From an uncultured Clostridia bacterium (GTDB taxonomy: Bacteria; Bacillota; Clostridia; Oscillospirales; Oscillospiraceae), in assembly GCA_945873295.1 (NCBI GenBank), contig CAMCCS010000007.1:1-34154 (forward strand): a stretch of DNA of 34,154 nucleotides, in the 5' to 3' direction. The notes below the pieces were generated by a model. That model saw only the letters and a list, made by a program, of their open reading frames with translations, searched no databases and was not told the origin of the DNA. Below, piece by piece: positions 6,145 through 15,284 of this stretch (position 1 is its first letter; each line of letters opens with the position of its first letter). The position numbers were made by a program, and so were the translations under genes.

Positions 6145-8592
6145 ATGATTGCAAAAATTGCCGTGGAAGCGGCCTCCTTTGCCATTGACAAGCCCTATTC
6201 CTACCGCATCCCGGAGGGGATGACCCTGTGTCCCGGCCACCGGGTGCGGGTAAGCTTTGGCAGGGGCAGCCGGATTACCGAGGGCGTTGTGCTCGCGGTA
6301 GAAGACGGAGATGAAACAGGACTTAAGCCAGTGGAGGCTCCCCTGGAGGAGACCCCGCTGCTCACGGCCCATCAGCTCCGTCTTGCTGCATTTCTGCGGG
6401 AGCGGTATTTCTGCACCTTTTATGACGCTGTTCGGGTTATGCTTCCGGCGGGGGCATGGTTCCGGGTCCGCAGTACCTTTGCTCTGACGGAAGACCGGGG
6501 CTGGAAAGACAAGAAGCTGCGAAAGCCGGGAGCCGAAGCGGTGCTCAGCCGTTTGGAATCTCTGGGCGGCACGGCGGATACCCAGGCGCTGCGCCAGGTG
6601 GTTCCCGACGAGGAACAGCTCAGCGGCGTTCTTTCCTATCTTCTGCAAAAGAAGTGGGTCTCGGGAGAAAAGGAGTATATCCGGCGAACCGGGGACAGGA
6701 CCGAAAAGATTGCGTCCCTCGCGGTCAGCTCCGAGGAAGCCATGGAATTTGCCGCTTCCCGTCCGAAATCCGCGGCAATGCAGCAAAGCGTTCTGGAGCT
6801 GCTGTGCAGCGTTGGCAGCGCGGCGGTAAAGGACATTCTCTACTATACCGGTGCTTCCGCCGCCACGGTAAACCGGCTGGAAAAGCTGGGCTATCTGACC
6901 CTGAGCCAGCGGGCTGTACTCCGGTGCAGCGAGATAAAACCGGTAAAACTGGATGGCCCTCTGATTCTCAACGAGGAACAGCAGCAGTGCTTTGAAGGCT
7001 TGTTGGAGCAGATGGGCCGTGAGGATCCCGGCGCGGCCCTGCTGTACGGCGTCACCGGCTCGGGAAAAACCTCGGTGTATATCCGATTGATCCAGGAATG
7101 CTTAAGCCGGGGCAGGAGCGCAATGCTTCTGGTTCCGGAGATTGCCCTGACGCCCCAGCTTCTGGGACTGCTTGCGGCCTGGTTTCATGATCTGGTGGCG
7201 GTGCTCCACAGCAGCCTCAGTGCCGGAGAGCGGTATGACCAATGGAACCGGGTCCGCCGGGGAGAGGCCAGAGTAGTAGTGGGCACTCGTTCTGCGGTGT
7301 TTGCCCCCTGTGAAAACCCGGGGCTCATCATTCTGGATGAGGAACAGGAGCATTCCTACAAATCGGAAATGAACCCCCGGTACAGCGCCCGGGATGTGGC
7401 GCTGTGGCGGGGAATCAAGGAAAAAGCCCTGGTGGTGCTGGGGTCTGCTACCCCCGCCATCGAGACAATGTACCACGCAAAGCAGGGAGACTACACCCTC
7501 TATACCCTGCGCCGCCGGTTCAACGGGCGGCCCCTGCCCCAGGTGGAGATCGTGGACATGGCGGACGAGCTGCGCCAGGGAAACGATACGTCTCTGAGCT
7601 ATCCCCTCCGGGAGGGGATCCTGGAAACAAAGGAAGCGGGAAAGCAGGCAATCCTCCTGTTAAACCGCCGGGGAAACAGCCGGGCGCTTACTTGTGTGGA
7701 CTGCGGGAAGGCCCCGGAGTGCCCCCGGTGCAGCATCCGTATGACCTACCACAGTGCCAACAACCGGCTGATGTGCCACTACTGCGGCTACTCCCAGCCG
7801 GTTCCGGCCAGGTGCCCCGACTGCGGCGGCCCCCTGAAGACCATTGGCACCGGGACCCAGAAGGTCCAGCAGGAGCTAGCCGAACTGTTTCCCGATATGC
7901 AGGTGCGGCGGATGGATGCGGACACCGTCAGCGCCGTAAACACCCACGAAAAGCTCCTGTCCGAATTTCAGTCCGGGGAGGACACGGTGCTGGTGGGCAC
8001 CCAGATGGTTGCCAAGGGGCTGAATCTGCCCCGGGTGACCCTGGTGGGAGTGCTGGACGCGGACATGAGCCTGTACACCGGCGGCTACCGGTCCGGGGAG
8101 ATGACCTTCGACCTGATTACCCAGGTGGTGGGCCGGGCCGGACGGGGGGACTGCCCCGGTAGGGCCATCCTGCAGACCATGACCCCCGGGCATACCGTGC
8201 TTCGCCTGGCGGCGGAGCAGGACTATGACAGCTTTTACGATTTAGAACTGCGGCTGCGCCGGGTGCAGAACGCACCCCCCTTTGCCGACTTCGCCATGGT
8301 CACGTTCCAGGGCCAGGAGGAAACCCAGGTGCTGCGCTGCGCGGTAAAATTCCGGGACAGCCTGCTTGATTGCCTGGCCCGGCCGGAGTACCGGGAAGAA
8401 ACCGTCCGGTGCCTGGGGCCTGCCCCCTGCCCGGTGCCCAAGATTAACTACCATTTTCGTTACCGGCTGACGGTGAACTGCCGGCTGAACCGGAGGCTGC
8501 GGCAGCTTTTGGCTTTCTTACTGCGGCAGTTCGGCGCGGATAAAGGAAGCCGGGGCGTCACCGCCTTTGTGGATGTAAACGGATTTGAATAA
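6145..8592 (+). CDS. priA: Primosomal replication restart helicase PriA
   Basis: This is an 815-residue superfamily 2 DNA helicase that reloads the replisome at stalled forks. The N-terminal DNA-binding domain starts at FAIDKPYSYRIPEG. The Walker A motif is YGVTGSGKTSVY, the Walker B is IILDEEQEHSYKSE, and motif III is VLGSATPA. A zinc-binding module follows with eight cysteines (CVDCGKAPECPRCS ... CHYCGY ... CPDCGG), and the helicase C lobe contains VGTQMVAKG and VVGRAGR. The length and order of parts are normal for the family. GGGAGG precedes ATG 6145. def follows after 14 nt. Confidence 0.97.
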   Translation: MIAKIAVEAASFAIDKPYSYRIPEGMTLCPGHRVRVSFGRGSRITEGVVLAVEDGDETGLKPVEAPLEETPLLTAHQLRLAAFLRERYFCTFYDAVRVMLPAGAWFRVRSTFALTEDRGWKDKKLRKPGAEAVLSRLESLGGTADTQALRQVVPDEEQLSGVLSYLLQKKWVSGEKEYIRRTGDRTEKIASLAVSSEEAMEFAASRPKSAAMQQSVLELLCSVGSAAVKDILYYTGASAATVNRLEKLGYLTLSQRAVLRCSEIKPVKLDGPLILNEEQQQCFEGLLEQMGREDPGAALLYGVTGSGKTSVYIRLIQECLSRGRSAMLLVPEIALTPQLLGLLAAWFHDLVAVLHSSLSAGERYDQWNRVRRGEARVVVGTRSAVFAPCENPGLIILDEEQEHSYKSEMNPRYSARDVALWRGIKEKALVVLGSATPAIETMYHAKQGDYTLYTLRRRFNGRPLPQVEIVDMADELRQGNDTSLSYPLREGILETKEAGKQAILLLNRRGNSRALTCVDCGKAPECPRCSIRMTYHSANNRLMCHYCGYSQPVPARCPDCGGPLKTIGTGTQKVQQELAELFPDMQVRRMDADTVSAVNTHEKLLSEFQSGEDTVLVGTQMVAKGLNLPRVTLVGVLDADMSLYTGGYRSGEMTFDLITQVVGRAGRGDCPGRAILQTMTPGHTVLRLAAEQDYDSFYDLELRLRRVQNAPPFADFAMVTFQGQEETQVLRCAVKFRDSLLDCLARPEYREETVRCLGPAPCPVPKINYHFRYRLTVNCRLNRRLRQLLAFLLRQFGADKGSRGVTAFVDVNGFE

Positions 8593-8606
8593 GGAGAACG
8601 ACAGAT

Positions 8607-9083
8607 ATGGGACTTCGAAGGATTTTTACGGATCAGGACCCTGCGCTCCACAAGGTATGCAGGCCGGTGGAGAAATTTGACTGGCGGCTGCGCAAGCTTC
8701 TGGACGATATGAAGGAGACCCTGGTGGATGCCGAGGGTGTGGGCCTGGCGGCTCCCCAGGTGGGGATCCTCCGCCGGGTTGTGGTGGTGGATACCGGCGA
8801 GGAGATTCTGGAGCTGGTGAACCCCACTTTGGTGGAAACTGCCGGGGAGCAGTGCGGCGCGGAGGGCTGCCTCAGCGTGCCGGGGAAATACGGCCTGGTG
8901 AAGCGGCCCAATTATGCCAAGGTCCGCGCTCAGGACCGGGACGGAAACTGGTTCGAGGCAGAGGGCGAGGAACTGATCGCCCGGTGCTTCTGCCATGAGC
9001 TGGACCACCTGGATGGCATTCTGTATACGGAAGTAATGGAGCGGTTCCTGACGGACGAGGAACTGAAAGCGGACGAGGCGTAA
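8607..9083 (+). CDS. def: Peptide deformylase
   Basis: This is a 158-residue metalloenzyme that removes the formyl group from nascent N-terminal fMet. All three motifs are present: GVGLAAPQVG, EGCLSVPG (metal-binding Cys) and HELDHLDG (two metal-binding His and the catalytic Glu). The residue before HELDH is Cys rather than the more usual Gln. It is paired with fmt, which adds the same formyl group, 26 nt downstream. AAGGAG precedes ATG 8607. Confidence 0.97.
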   Translation: MGLRRIFTDQDPALHKVCRPVEKFDWRLRKLLDDMKETLVDAEGVGLAAPQVGILRRVVVVDTGEEILELVNPTLVETAGEQCGAEGCLSVPGKYGLVKRPNYAKVRAQDRDGNWFEAEGEELIARCFCHELDHLDGILYTEVMERFLTDEELKADEA

Positions 9084-9109
9084 ATTTTTTACGCCTGCGG
9101 AGGAATGGC

Positions 9110-10021
9110 ATGCGTATTGTTTTTATGGGCACCCCGGATATTGCGGCGGTATGCCTGGACAGAATTCTGAAAGACGGCTTTGAGGTGGTAGGCGTATACA
9201 CCCAGCCGGACCGCCCCCGGGGCAGGGGGATGAAGCTGACAGCCTCTCCTGTAAAGGTGCTGGCCCAGAGTGCCGGAATCCCCGTGTTCCAGCCGGATTC
9301 TTTCCGGGAGGAAGAAACGGTGGAACAATTGCGGGCATTGAAGCCGGATATTTGCGCGGTGGTGGCCTACGGACGGCTTCTGCCCCAGAAGGTGCTGGAT
9401 ATTCCAAAATACGGCTGCATCAATATCCATGCCAGCTTGCTTCCCAAGTACCGGGGCTCCGCGCCCTACCAGTGGGCGGTGCTGAACGGGGAAAAGGAGA
9501 CCGGTGTCACCGCCATGTATCTGGTGCGGGAAATGGACGCCGGGGATATGATCGACGCGGTGCGCACCCCCATCGGGGAAAATGAGACGGCAGGGGCCCT
9601 TTTGGACCGCCTGGCGGAGCTGGGGGCGGGACTTCTCAGCAAGACCCTTGCCCGGTTCGTGTCCCAGGGCAAGGTTCCCGCCCAGCCCCAGGACCCGGCC
9701 CAGGTGAGCTTTGCTCCCATGCTGGATAAATCCTTCTGCCCCATCGACTGGACGAAGCCCGCGGGACAGGTCCATGACCAGGTCCGGGGCCTGAATCCCT
9801 GGCCCGTTGCCACCATGGTGCTGGGGGGCAAGCTGTTTAAGGTATATGAAACGGTCCTGACGGAGGGACATGGAACCCCAGGGGAGGTTCTGGGGCTGAC
9901 GAAGACCGGACTGCGCATCGCCTGCGGCGAGGGCGCGGTGGAGATCCGCACCCTCCAGGCCGAGGGTGGAAAGCGGATGGGTGCTGCGGATTACTTCCGG
10001 GGCCACCCGCTGGAAATGTAA
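9110..10021 (+). CDS. fmt: Methionyl-tRNA formyltransferase
   Basis: This is a 303-residue enzyme that formylates Met-tRNA-fMet using 10-formyl-THF. The N-terminal formyl transferase domain begins RIVFMGTPDIA and carries the catalytic NIHASLLPKYRGSAP block (Asn, His) plus GVTAMYLVREMDAGD. The C-terminal OB-like tRNA-binding domain follows from about residue 205 (PIDWTKPAGQVHDQVRGLNPWP). Its stop directly abuts the rsmB ATG with no gap. Confidence 0.97.
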   Translation: MRIVFMGTPDIAAVCLDRILKDGFEVVGVYTQPDRPRGRGMKLTASPVKVLAQSAGIPVFQPDSFREEETVEQLRALKPDICAVVAYGRLLPQKVLDIPKYGCINIHASLLPKYRGSAPYQWAVLNGEKETGVTAMYLVREMDAGDMIDAVRTPIGENETAGALLDRLAELGAGLLSKTLARFVSQGKVPAQPQDPAQVSFAPMLDKSFCPIDWTKPAGQVHDQVRGLNPWPVATMVLGGKLFKVYETVLTEGHGTPGEVLGLTKTGLRIACGEGAVEIRTLQAEGGKRMGAADYFRGHPLEM

Positions 10022-11332
10022 ATGGGCGCAAGGGAAACAGCGCTGAACGCGCTGATGGCCTGCAGGGTCTCCGGCGCCTGGGTCAACGAGGCGGTCAAGG
10101 AGCTTTCTGCCCGGGACCGGCTGGAAAGCCGGGACGCTGCCCTTGCTGCCCGGCTGTGCTACGGTGTGGTGCAGAACCGGGCCAGACTGGACTTCTATCT
10201 GAATCAGCTCTATCACGGCAGGAAACTGCATCCCGTGGTGCGGGATGTGCTGCACCTGGGGCTGTATCAGATCTATGACATGGACAGAATCCCTGCCAGC
10301 GCGGCGGTGAATGAAGCCGTGGCGCTGACGAAAAAATATTGTCCCGGCCAGCCCAAGGCGCCGGGACTTGTAAACGGTGTCCTCCGGGGTGCGATCCGCA
10401 CCAAGGGCACCCTGGCGGAGCCCACTGCCTATGAAGATAAGTACAGCCATCCGGCGGAGCTTGTGGCCCAGCTGAAGCAGGCCCTGCCAAAGGGGAAGCT
10501 GGAGCCCATGCTCATTGCGGATAACCAGGCCCCGCCGCTGGCGGTACAGGTGAACACCGTGAGAACCACTTCCGCGAAATTGGTCGAAATTTTGGAGTCA
10601 GAGGGGGTAAGTGCCAGGGCCCATTCCTGGTGTCCCGACTGTCTGACTCTGGAAAACTCCGGGCGGCTGGAACAGCTGAAAGTGTTCCGGGAGGGGCTTC
10701 TGTATGTTCAGGACCCTGCCTCCCGTTTGAGTGTCCTGTGCGCAGATCTCCCGGAGACGGGGGGCCGGGTGCTGGACTGCTGCGCGGCTCCCGGCGGCAA
10801 GAGCTTTGCCGCGGCCATGGCTATGGGGGGCAGGGGGCAGATCCTTTCCTGCGATATTCACCCCCACAAAATCGATCTGATCCGGGCGGGAGCGGAGCGG
10901 CTGGGCTTCCATACTATCGAGCCCATGCTCTGTGACGCATCCGTATTTAACCCCGAATGGGAAAAGGGGATGGACGCGGTCATCGCGGATGTGCCTTGCT
11001 CCGGCCTGGGGATCATCCGGAAGAAGCCGGACATCCGGTATAAAAACCTGAAAGAGGCGGAGGCACTTCCCGGCCTCCAGCTTCAGATTCTAAAAAACGT
11101 TTCCCGGTATGTCCGCCCGGGCGGGGTGCTGATGTACTCCACCTGTACGGTGCTGCCCCGGGAGAATGAACAGGTGGTTTCCGCTTTCCTGGGGGATAAT
11201 CCGGACTTTGCGCCTGAAAAGCTGCCGCTGCCGGAGGTATTTCCCCGGAATGAAACCGGGATGCTGACCCTCATTCCCGGGGAATACGATACCGACGGCT
11301 TCTTTATCTGCCGGCTTCGCAGGAAGCATTGA
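10022..11332 (+). CDS. rsmB: 16S rRNA (cytosine-C5)-methyltransferase RsmB
   Basis: This is a 436-residue SAM-dependent enzyme that methylates C967 (E. coli numbering) of 16S rRNA. An N-terminal NusB-like all-helical domain (ETALNALMACRVSGAWVNEA...) is followed by the methyltransferase domain with SAM-binding LDCCAAPGGKSF, the catalytic DVPCSGLGIIRKKPD and YSTCTVLPRENE. The start ATG 10022 comes straight after the fmt stop codon with no separate leader, so reinitiation or coupling is likely. Confidence 0.95.
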   Translation: MGARETALNALMACRVSGAWVNEAVKELSARDRLESRDAALAARLCYGVVQNRARLDFYLNQLYHGRKLHPVVRDVLHLGLYQIYDMDRIPASAAVNEAVALTKKYCPGQPKAPGLVNGVLRGAIRTKGTLAEPTAYEDKYSHPAELVAQLKQALPKGKLEPMLIADNQAPPLAVQVNTVRTTSAKLVEILESEGVSARAHSWCPDCLTLENSGRLEQLKVFREGLLYVQDPASRLSVLCADLPETGGRVLDCCAAPGGKSFAAAMAMGGRGQILSCDIHPHKIDLIRAGAERLGFHTIEPMLCDASVFNPEWEKGMDAVIADVPCSGLGIIRKKPDIRYKNLKEAEALPGLQLQILKNVSRYVRPGGVLMYSTCTVLPRENEQVVSAFLGDNPDFAPEKLPLPEVFPRNETGMLTLIPGEYDTDGFFICRLRRKH

Positions 11333-11372
11333 TACCGGGCGGCACCCCGGAAATGAAATGTGGAGGTAAGCC

Positions 11373-12413
11373 ATGAATCTTCGGTCCCTGACGCTGGCGG
11401 AGCTGGCGGACCTTCTGAAAACCATGGGACAGCCGTCTTTCCGGGCAAAGCAGGTCTACACCTGGCTTCACCGGGGGATTCGCAGCTTCGACGAGATGAC
11501 GGATCTTCCCAAGACCCTGCGGACTGCTCTGGCAGAAAACTATCCCCTCTATGCCCCCCAGGCGGTGCGCAGGCAGGAATCCGCCCGGGACGGCACTATC
11601 AAATACCTCTGGCGGTTATCTGACGGCAACTGCGTGGAGACGGTGCTCATGCGCTATCACTATGGCAATACCGTGTGCATTTCCACAGAGGTGGGCTGCC
11701 GGATGGGCTGCGCCTTCTGTGCCTCCACCCTGGGCGGTCTGGTGCGGCGGCTGGAACCGGCGGAAATGCTGGACCAGGTGCTCTTTACCCAGCTGGATTC
11801 CGGCCTGCCCATTTCCCACATTGTGCTCATGGGCATCGGCGAGCCCCTGGATAATTTTGATAACGTAATGAAATTTTTGGAGAATGTGAACAGCCCCTTG
11901 GGCCTTAACATCTCCATGCGCCATATCAGCCTTTCCACCTGCGGCCTGGTGCCGAAGATTGACGCCCTGGCGGAAAAGAAGCTGCAGCTGACCCTGTCCG
12001 TCTCCCTCCATGCCCCCAACAATTCTGTGCGGGATACGATTATGCCGGTGAACCGGGCATATCCTATGGAGGAGCTGATTGCTGCCTGCCGCAGGTACTA
12101 TCAGGCTACCTCCCGGCGGATCTCCTTTGAGTATGCCATGATCGACGGGGTGAACGATACCCCGGCGGCAGCCAGGGAGCTTTTGGAGAAAATGCGGGGT
12201 CTGCCGGCCCATTTTAACCTGATTCCGCTAAACCGGGTGGAGGAAAGCCCCCTGAAGCCCAGTTCCCGGGCGGCGGTGGCGGAATTTCAGAGAATCTTGG
12301 AGCGGGGAGGCATCCCTGCCACGGTGCGCAGGACCCTGGGCGGAGATATTGACGCCTCCTGCGGCCAGCTGAGAAGAAAGTACAACCAGTCCGCTAAGGG
12401 ACGGGAAGAATAA
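11373..12413 (+). CDS. rlmN: Dual-specificity 23S rRNA/tRNA adenine-C2 methyltransferase RlmN
   Basis: This is a 346-residue radical SAM enzyme that methylates A2503 of 23S rRNA and A37 of some tRNAs. The cluster-binding CxxxCxxC is at Cys109, Cys113 and Cys116 (GCRMGCAFCAST). MGIGEPLDN binds SAM, HISLSTCGLVP and SLHAPNN are typical, and RRTLGGDIDASCGQL near the end supplies the second catalytic Cys. The family length is normal. GGAGG precedes ATG 11373. Confidence 0.97.
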   Translation: MNLRSLTLAELADLLKTMGQPSFRAKQVYTWLHRGIRSFDEMTDLPKTLRTALAENYPLYAPQAVRRQESARDGTIKYLWRLSDGNCVETVLMRYHYGNTVCISTEVGCRMGCAFCASTLGGLVRRLEPAEMLDQVLFTQLDSGLPISHIVLMGIGEPLDNFDNVMKFLENVNSPLGLNISMRHISLSTCGLVPKIDALAEKKLQLTLSVSLHAPNNSVRDTIMPVNRAYPMEELIAACRRYYQATSRRISFEYAMIDGVNDTPAAARELLEKMRGLPAHFNLIPLNRVEESPLKPSSRAAVAEFQRILERGGIPATVRRTLGGDIDASCGQLRRKYNQSAKGREE

Positions 12414-12435
12414 TTCGGGAAAGGAGCGGCTTACC

Positions 12436-13167
12436 ATGCAGTATTGGGGCCTGACAGATCCGGGCAGCGTCCGAAAACAGAATCAGGATGCCTATCAGAT
12501 TGCGCAGCTGGATAAAAACAGCTTATTGTGCGTTGTCTGCGACGGCATGGGCGGCGCGAAATCCGGAAATATCGCAAGTTCTTTGGCGGTGGATGTGTTT
12601 GTGCAGGAGGTTCAGCGCCGGTGGAGTCCCGGTACGGATTGGGACAAGGCCGACCAGATCCTGCGCGGTGCGGTGAAGCTTGCCAATTTCACCGTTTATG
12701 ACCAGGCAAAGCAGTTTGTGGAGTTTGACGGGATGGGCACCACCCTGGTGGCGGCCCTCGTCCGGGGCCGGAAGGTCACTGTGGTCAACGTGGGAGACAG
12801 TCGTGCCTACGGCATTACCGAAAACGGCATCCGTCAGCTTACCCGGGATCACAGCCTGGTGCAGCTGATGGTGGAGCGGGGGGAGCTGCGCCCGGAGCTG
12901 GCCAAATCCTATCCCGGCAAAAATCTCATCACCCGGGCCATCGGCACCGAGGCGGTGGTATTGTGTGACATGTTCCGTCAGGAATTTCAGCGGGGGGATT
13001 TTCTCCTGCTGTGCTCTGACGGCCTGAGCAATATGATGGACGATCAGGAAATTCTGTTTGAAGTGGTCCACGGCGTAAATAAGGGCCGCTGCTGCCAGCG
13101 CCTGCTGGAGATCGCCAAAACCCGGGGCGCCCCGGATAATGTGACCAGTGTTCTGGTCGCTCTGTAA
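12436..13167 (+). CDS. prpC: PP2C-type Ser/Thr protein phosphatase (PrpC/Stp)
   Basis: This is a 243-residue metal-dependent phosphatase. It has the N-terminal GLTDPGSVRKQNQDA, the metal-binding CDGMGGAKSG (around Asp36), GDSRAYGI, TRDHSLV, TRAIGTE and LCSDGLSNMM, with APDNVTSVLVAL at the end. It should reverse phosphorylation by the kinase encoded 29 nt downstream, the classic PrpC-PrkC pair. AAGGAG precedes ATG 12436. Confidence 0.95.
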   Translation: MQYWGLTDPGSVRKQNQDAYQIAQLDKNSLLCVVCDGMGGAKSGNIASSLAVDVFVQEVQRRWSPGTDWDKADQILRGAVKLANFTVYDQAKQFVEFDGMGTTLVAALVRGRKVTVVNVGDSRAYGITENGIRQLTRDHSLVQLMVERGELRPELAKSYPGKNLITRAIGTEAVVLCDMFRQEFQRGDFLLLCSDGLSNMMDDQEILFEVVHGVNKGRCCQRLLEIAKTRGAPDNVTSVLVAL

Positions 13168-13196
13168 AACCGGCTGAAAGGAGCTTTTTTGCGCGT

Positions 13197-15284
13197 ATGA
13201 ACTATTATATTGGACAGCTGCTGGATGACCGGTATGAGCTTTTGGAGGTAATCGGTACCGGCGGCATGGCAGTGGTCTATAAGGCCCGGTGCCACCGGCT
13301 GAACCGGCTGGTTGCCATTAAGATATTGAAGGACGAGTTTTCCGGGGATGAGGAATTCCGCCGCCGCTTCCGGGCGGAGGGTGAGGCGGTGGCCATGCTC
13401 AGCCACCCCAATATCGTCCAGGTTTACGACGTTTCCTCGTCGGACAGCGCCAACTATATTGTTATGGAGCTGATCGACGGTATTTCCCTGAAGCAATACA
13501 TGGAGGTCAAGGGGGTTCTGAACTGGAAGGAGACCCTGCACTTTGCCATGCAGATCGCCAAGGGTCTGGAGCACGCCCACAGCCGGGGCATCGTCCACCG
13601 GGACATCAAGCCCCATAATGTGATGGTGCTGAAAAACGGCTCGGTCAAGGTGATGGACTTCGGCATTGCCCGGGTGATGAACAAGAGCAACACCCTGACC
13701 AAGGAGGCCCTGGGCTCCGTTCACTATATTTCCCCGGAGCAGGCCAAGGGCAGCTACACCGACAACCGCTCGGATATTTACTCTCTGGGTGTTGTCATGT
13801 ATGAGATGATGACGGGACGGCCGCCCTATGACGGGGAATCTCCTGTGGCGGTGGCCATCCAGCATATCAACGGCGGTGCCCCCCTGCCCTCCGCCCTGAA
13901 TCCCAACATTCCCAAGGGCCTTGAGCAGATCATTATGAAAAGCATGGCCCTGGATGTCAACGACCGGTACGCTTCCGCCACGGAAATGCTCCGGGATATG
14001 GAGGAATTCCGGAAGAATCCGGAGATCCGCTTTAACTACCACAGCGTTCTGGATGACGCCACCCGGCCCCTGCGGGGAATGGAGAATCTGCTGCCCAGAA
14101 ATACCGCCCAGCGGGTTGCAAAGGCCGGAGGCGGCAGCACCTCTGTCAGCCGGGAAACCGGGAGAACGGAAAACATGCGCCCCGTCCAGAATACAGGAAC
14201 CGCCCGCAGCAGTGATGCCATCCGCCGGGCTCAGCAGCGCCGCCGGGAGGAGGAGCGCCGGGAGGCCGAGCGCAGCCGGGTAGCCGCCATCGCGGTGGTA
14301 GCCTGCAGTGTGGTGGCGGTAGTTGCCATTGTGGTGTTCCTGGTGGCAATCTTCAATGGCGCCCTTCTTGGTCAGGAGCAGACTCTGGTGGATGTGCCCT
14401 ATCTGGAGGGTGTGCCGTACAGCGAGGAGCTGGCAGACCGGTATCCCGACTTTATCCTGCGCCTGCAGCCCCAACAGTACAGTGATCAGTACGCCAAGGG
14501 GCAGATCATGCACCAGGAGCCGGTGGGCGGCAGCCGGGTAAGCAAGGGCACGGAGATTTTCCTCACGGTGAGCATGGGCGTGGAGCCGGAGGTCAAGGTG
14601 ATGGAAAACCTCATCGATGTGACGGAAGAGGAGGCCAAGGCCTTCCTCAGCGGCCAGGGCTTCAATCCCCTGTCCCGGTATGAAAACAGCTCCGTGTATG
14701 CAGAGGGCCGTGTTATCCGCACGGATCCCGCCTACGGTACGGAACTGAAAAGCGGGCAGACCATCAACCTTTGGATCAGCACCGGTCCCAAGACCGTGTT
14801 CGCCAAGATGCCGGGTGTGGTGGGGATGATGAAGCAGGAGGCGCTGGACCTGCTGGAAAGAAAGGGCTTTACCAATGTAGTGCCGATAGATGTAGCCAGC
14901 GATGAGCCAAAGGGGAAAGTCGTCAGCCAGTCTGCGGAAAAGAACACGGAGCTGGATGTGAATACCGAGATCCGCCTGGAAATTTCCGAGGGACCGGAGC
15001 CTACGGAGGAAACCACCGAGGCCACCCAGGCGCCCACAGCACCCCCGGAAACGGAGACCACCCCTACGGCTCCGTCCCCTGTGAACGTTACCTTCTCCCT
15101 CCCCGTCCGGGAGGAGGCCTACTATCTGAGCATTCTGCAAAACGGAACGGAAATTGCAAGCAATGTGGAGATCGCGCCGGGGAGCAACGGCTATGTGCTG
15201 GCCCTTACCGGCAGTGGGACCCAGACCTATGACCTGTATATCAACGGACAGTTTTATCAGACCCAGAGGGTGGAGTTCAGCTGA
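13197..15284 (+). CDS. prkC: PASTA-domain Ser/Thr kinase (PrkC/Stk1-like)
   Basis: This is a 695-residue membrane kinase sensing cell-wall material. The cytoplasmic kinase domain (about 11-270) has the glycine loop IGTGGMAVVYKA, Lys42 in VAIKIL, catalytic Asp136 in HRDIKPHN, DFGIARV, and an activation loop TLTKEALGSVHYISPEQ. A basic Arg/Glu-rich juxtamembrane stretch leads to one membrane helix (about 362-390). Outside are three PASTA repeats (roughly 395-600), a Thr/Pro-rich linker (TEETTEATQAP...) and a short C-terminal beta domain. The last domain beyond the PASTA repeats is not one I can name. The stop abuts the rsgA start. Confidence 0.95.
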   Translation: MNYYIGQLLDDRYELLEVIGTGGMAVVYKARCHRLNRLVAIKILKDEFSGDEEFRRRFRAEGEAVAMLSHPNIVQVYDVSSSDSANYIVMELIDGISLKQYMEVKGVLNWKETLHFAMQIAKGLEHAHSRGIVHRDIKPHNVMVLKNGSVKVMDFGIARVMNKSNTLTKEALGSVHYISPEQAKGSYTDNRSDIYSLGVVMYEMMTGRPPYDGESPVAVAIQHINGGAPLPSALNPNIPKGLEQIIMKSMALDVNDRYASATEMLRDMEEFRKNPEIRFNYHSVLDDATRPLRGMENLLPRNTAQRVAKAGGGSTSVSRETGRTENMRPVQNTGTARSSDAIRRAQQRRREEERREAERSRVAAIAVVACSVVAVVAIVVFLVAIFNGALLGQEQTLVDVPYLEGVPYSEELADRYPDFILRLQPQQYSDQYAKGQIMHQEPVGGSRVSKGTEIFLTVSMGVEPEVKVMENLIDVTEEEAKAFLSGQGFNPLSRYENSSVYAEGRVIRTDPAYGTELKSGQTINLWISTGPKTVFAKMPGVVGMMKQEALDLLERKGFTNVVPIDVASDEPKGKVVSQSAEKNTELDVNTEIRLEISEGPEPTEETTEATQAPTAPPETETTPTAPSPVNVTFSLPVREEAYYLSILQNGTEIASNVEIAPGSNGYVLALTGSGTQTYDLYINGQFYQTQRVEFS

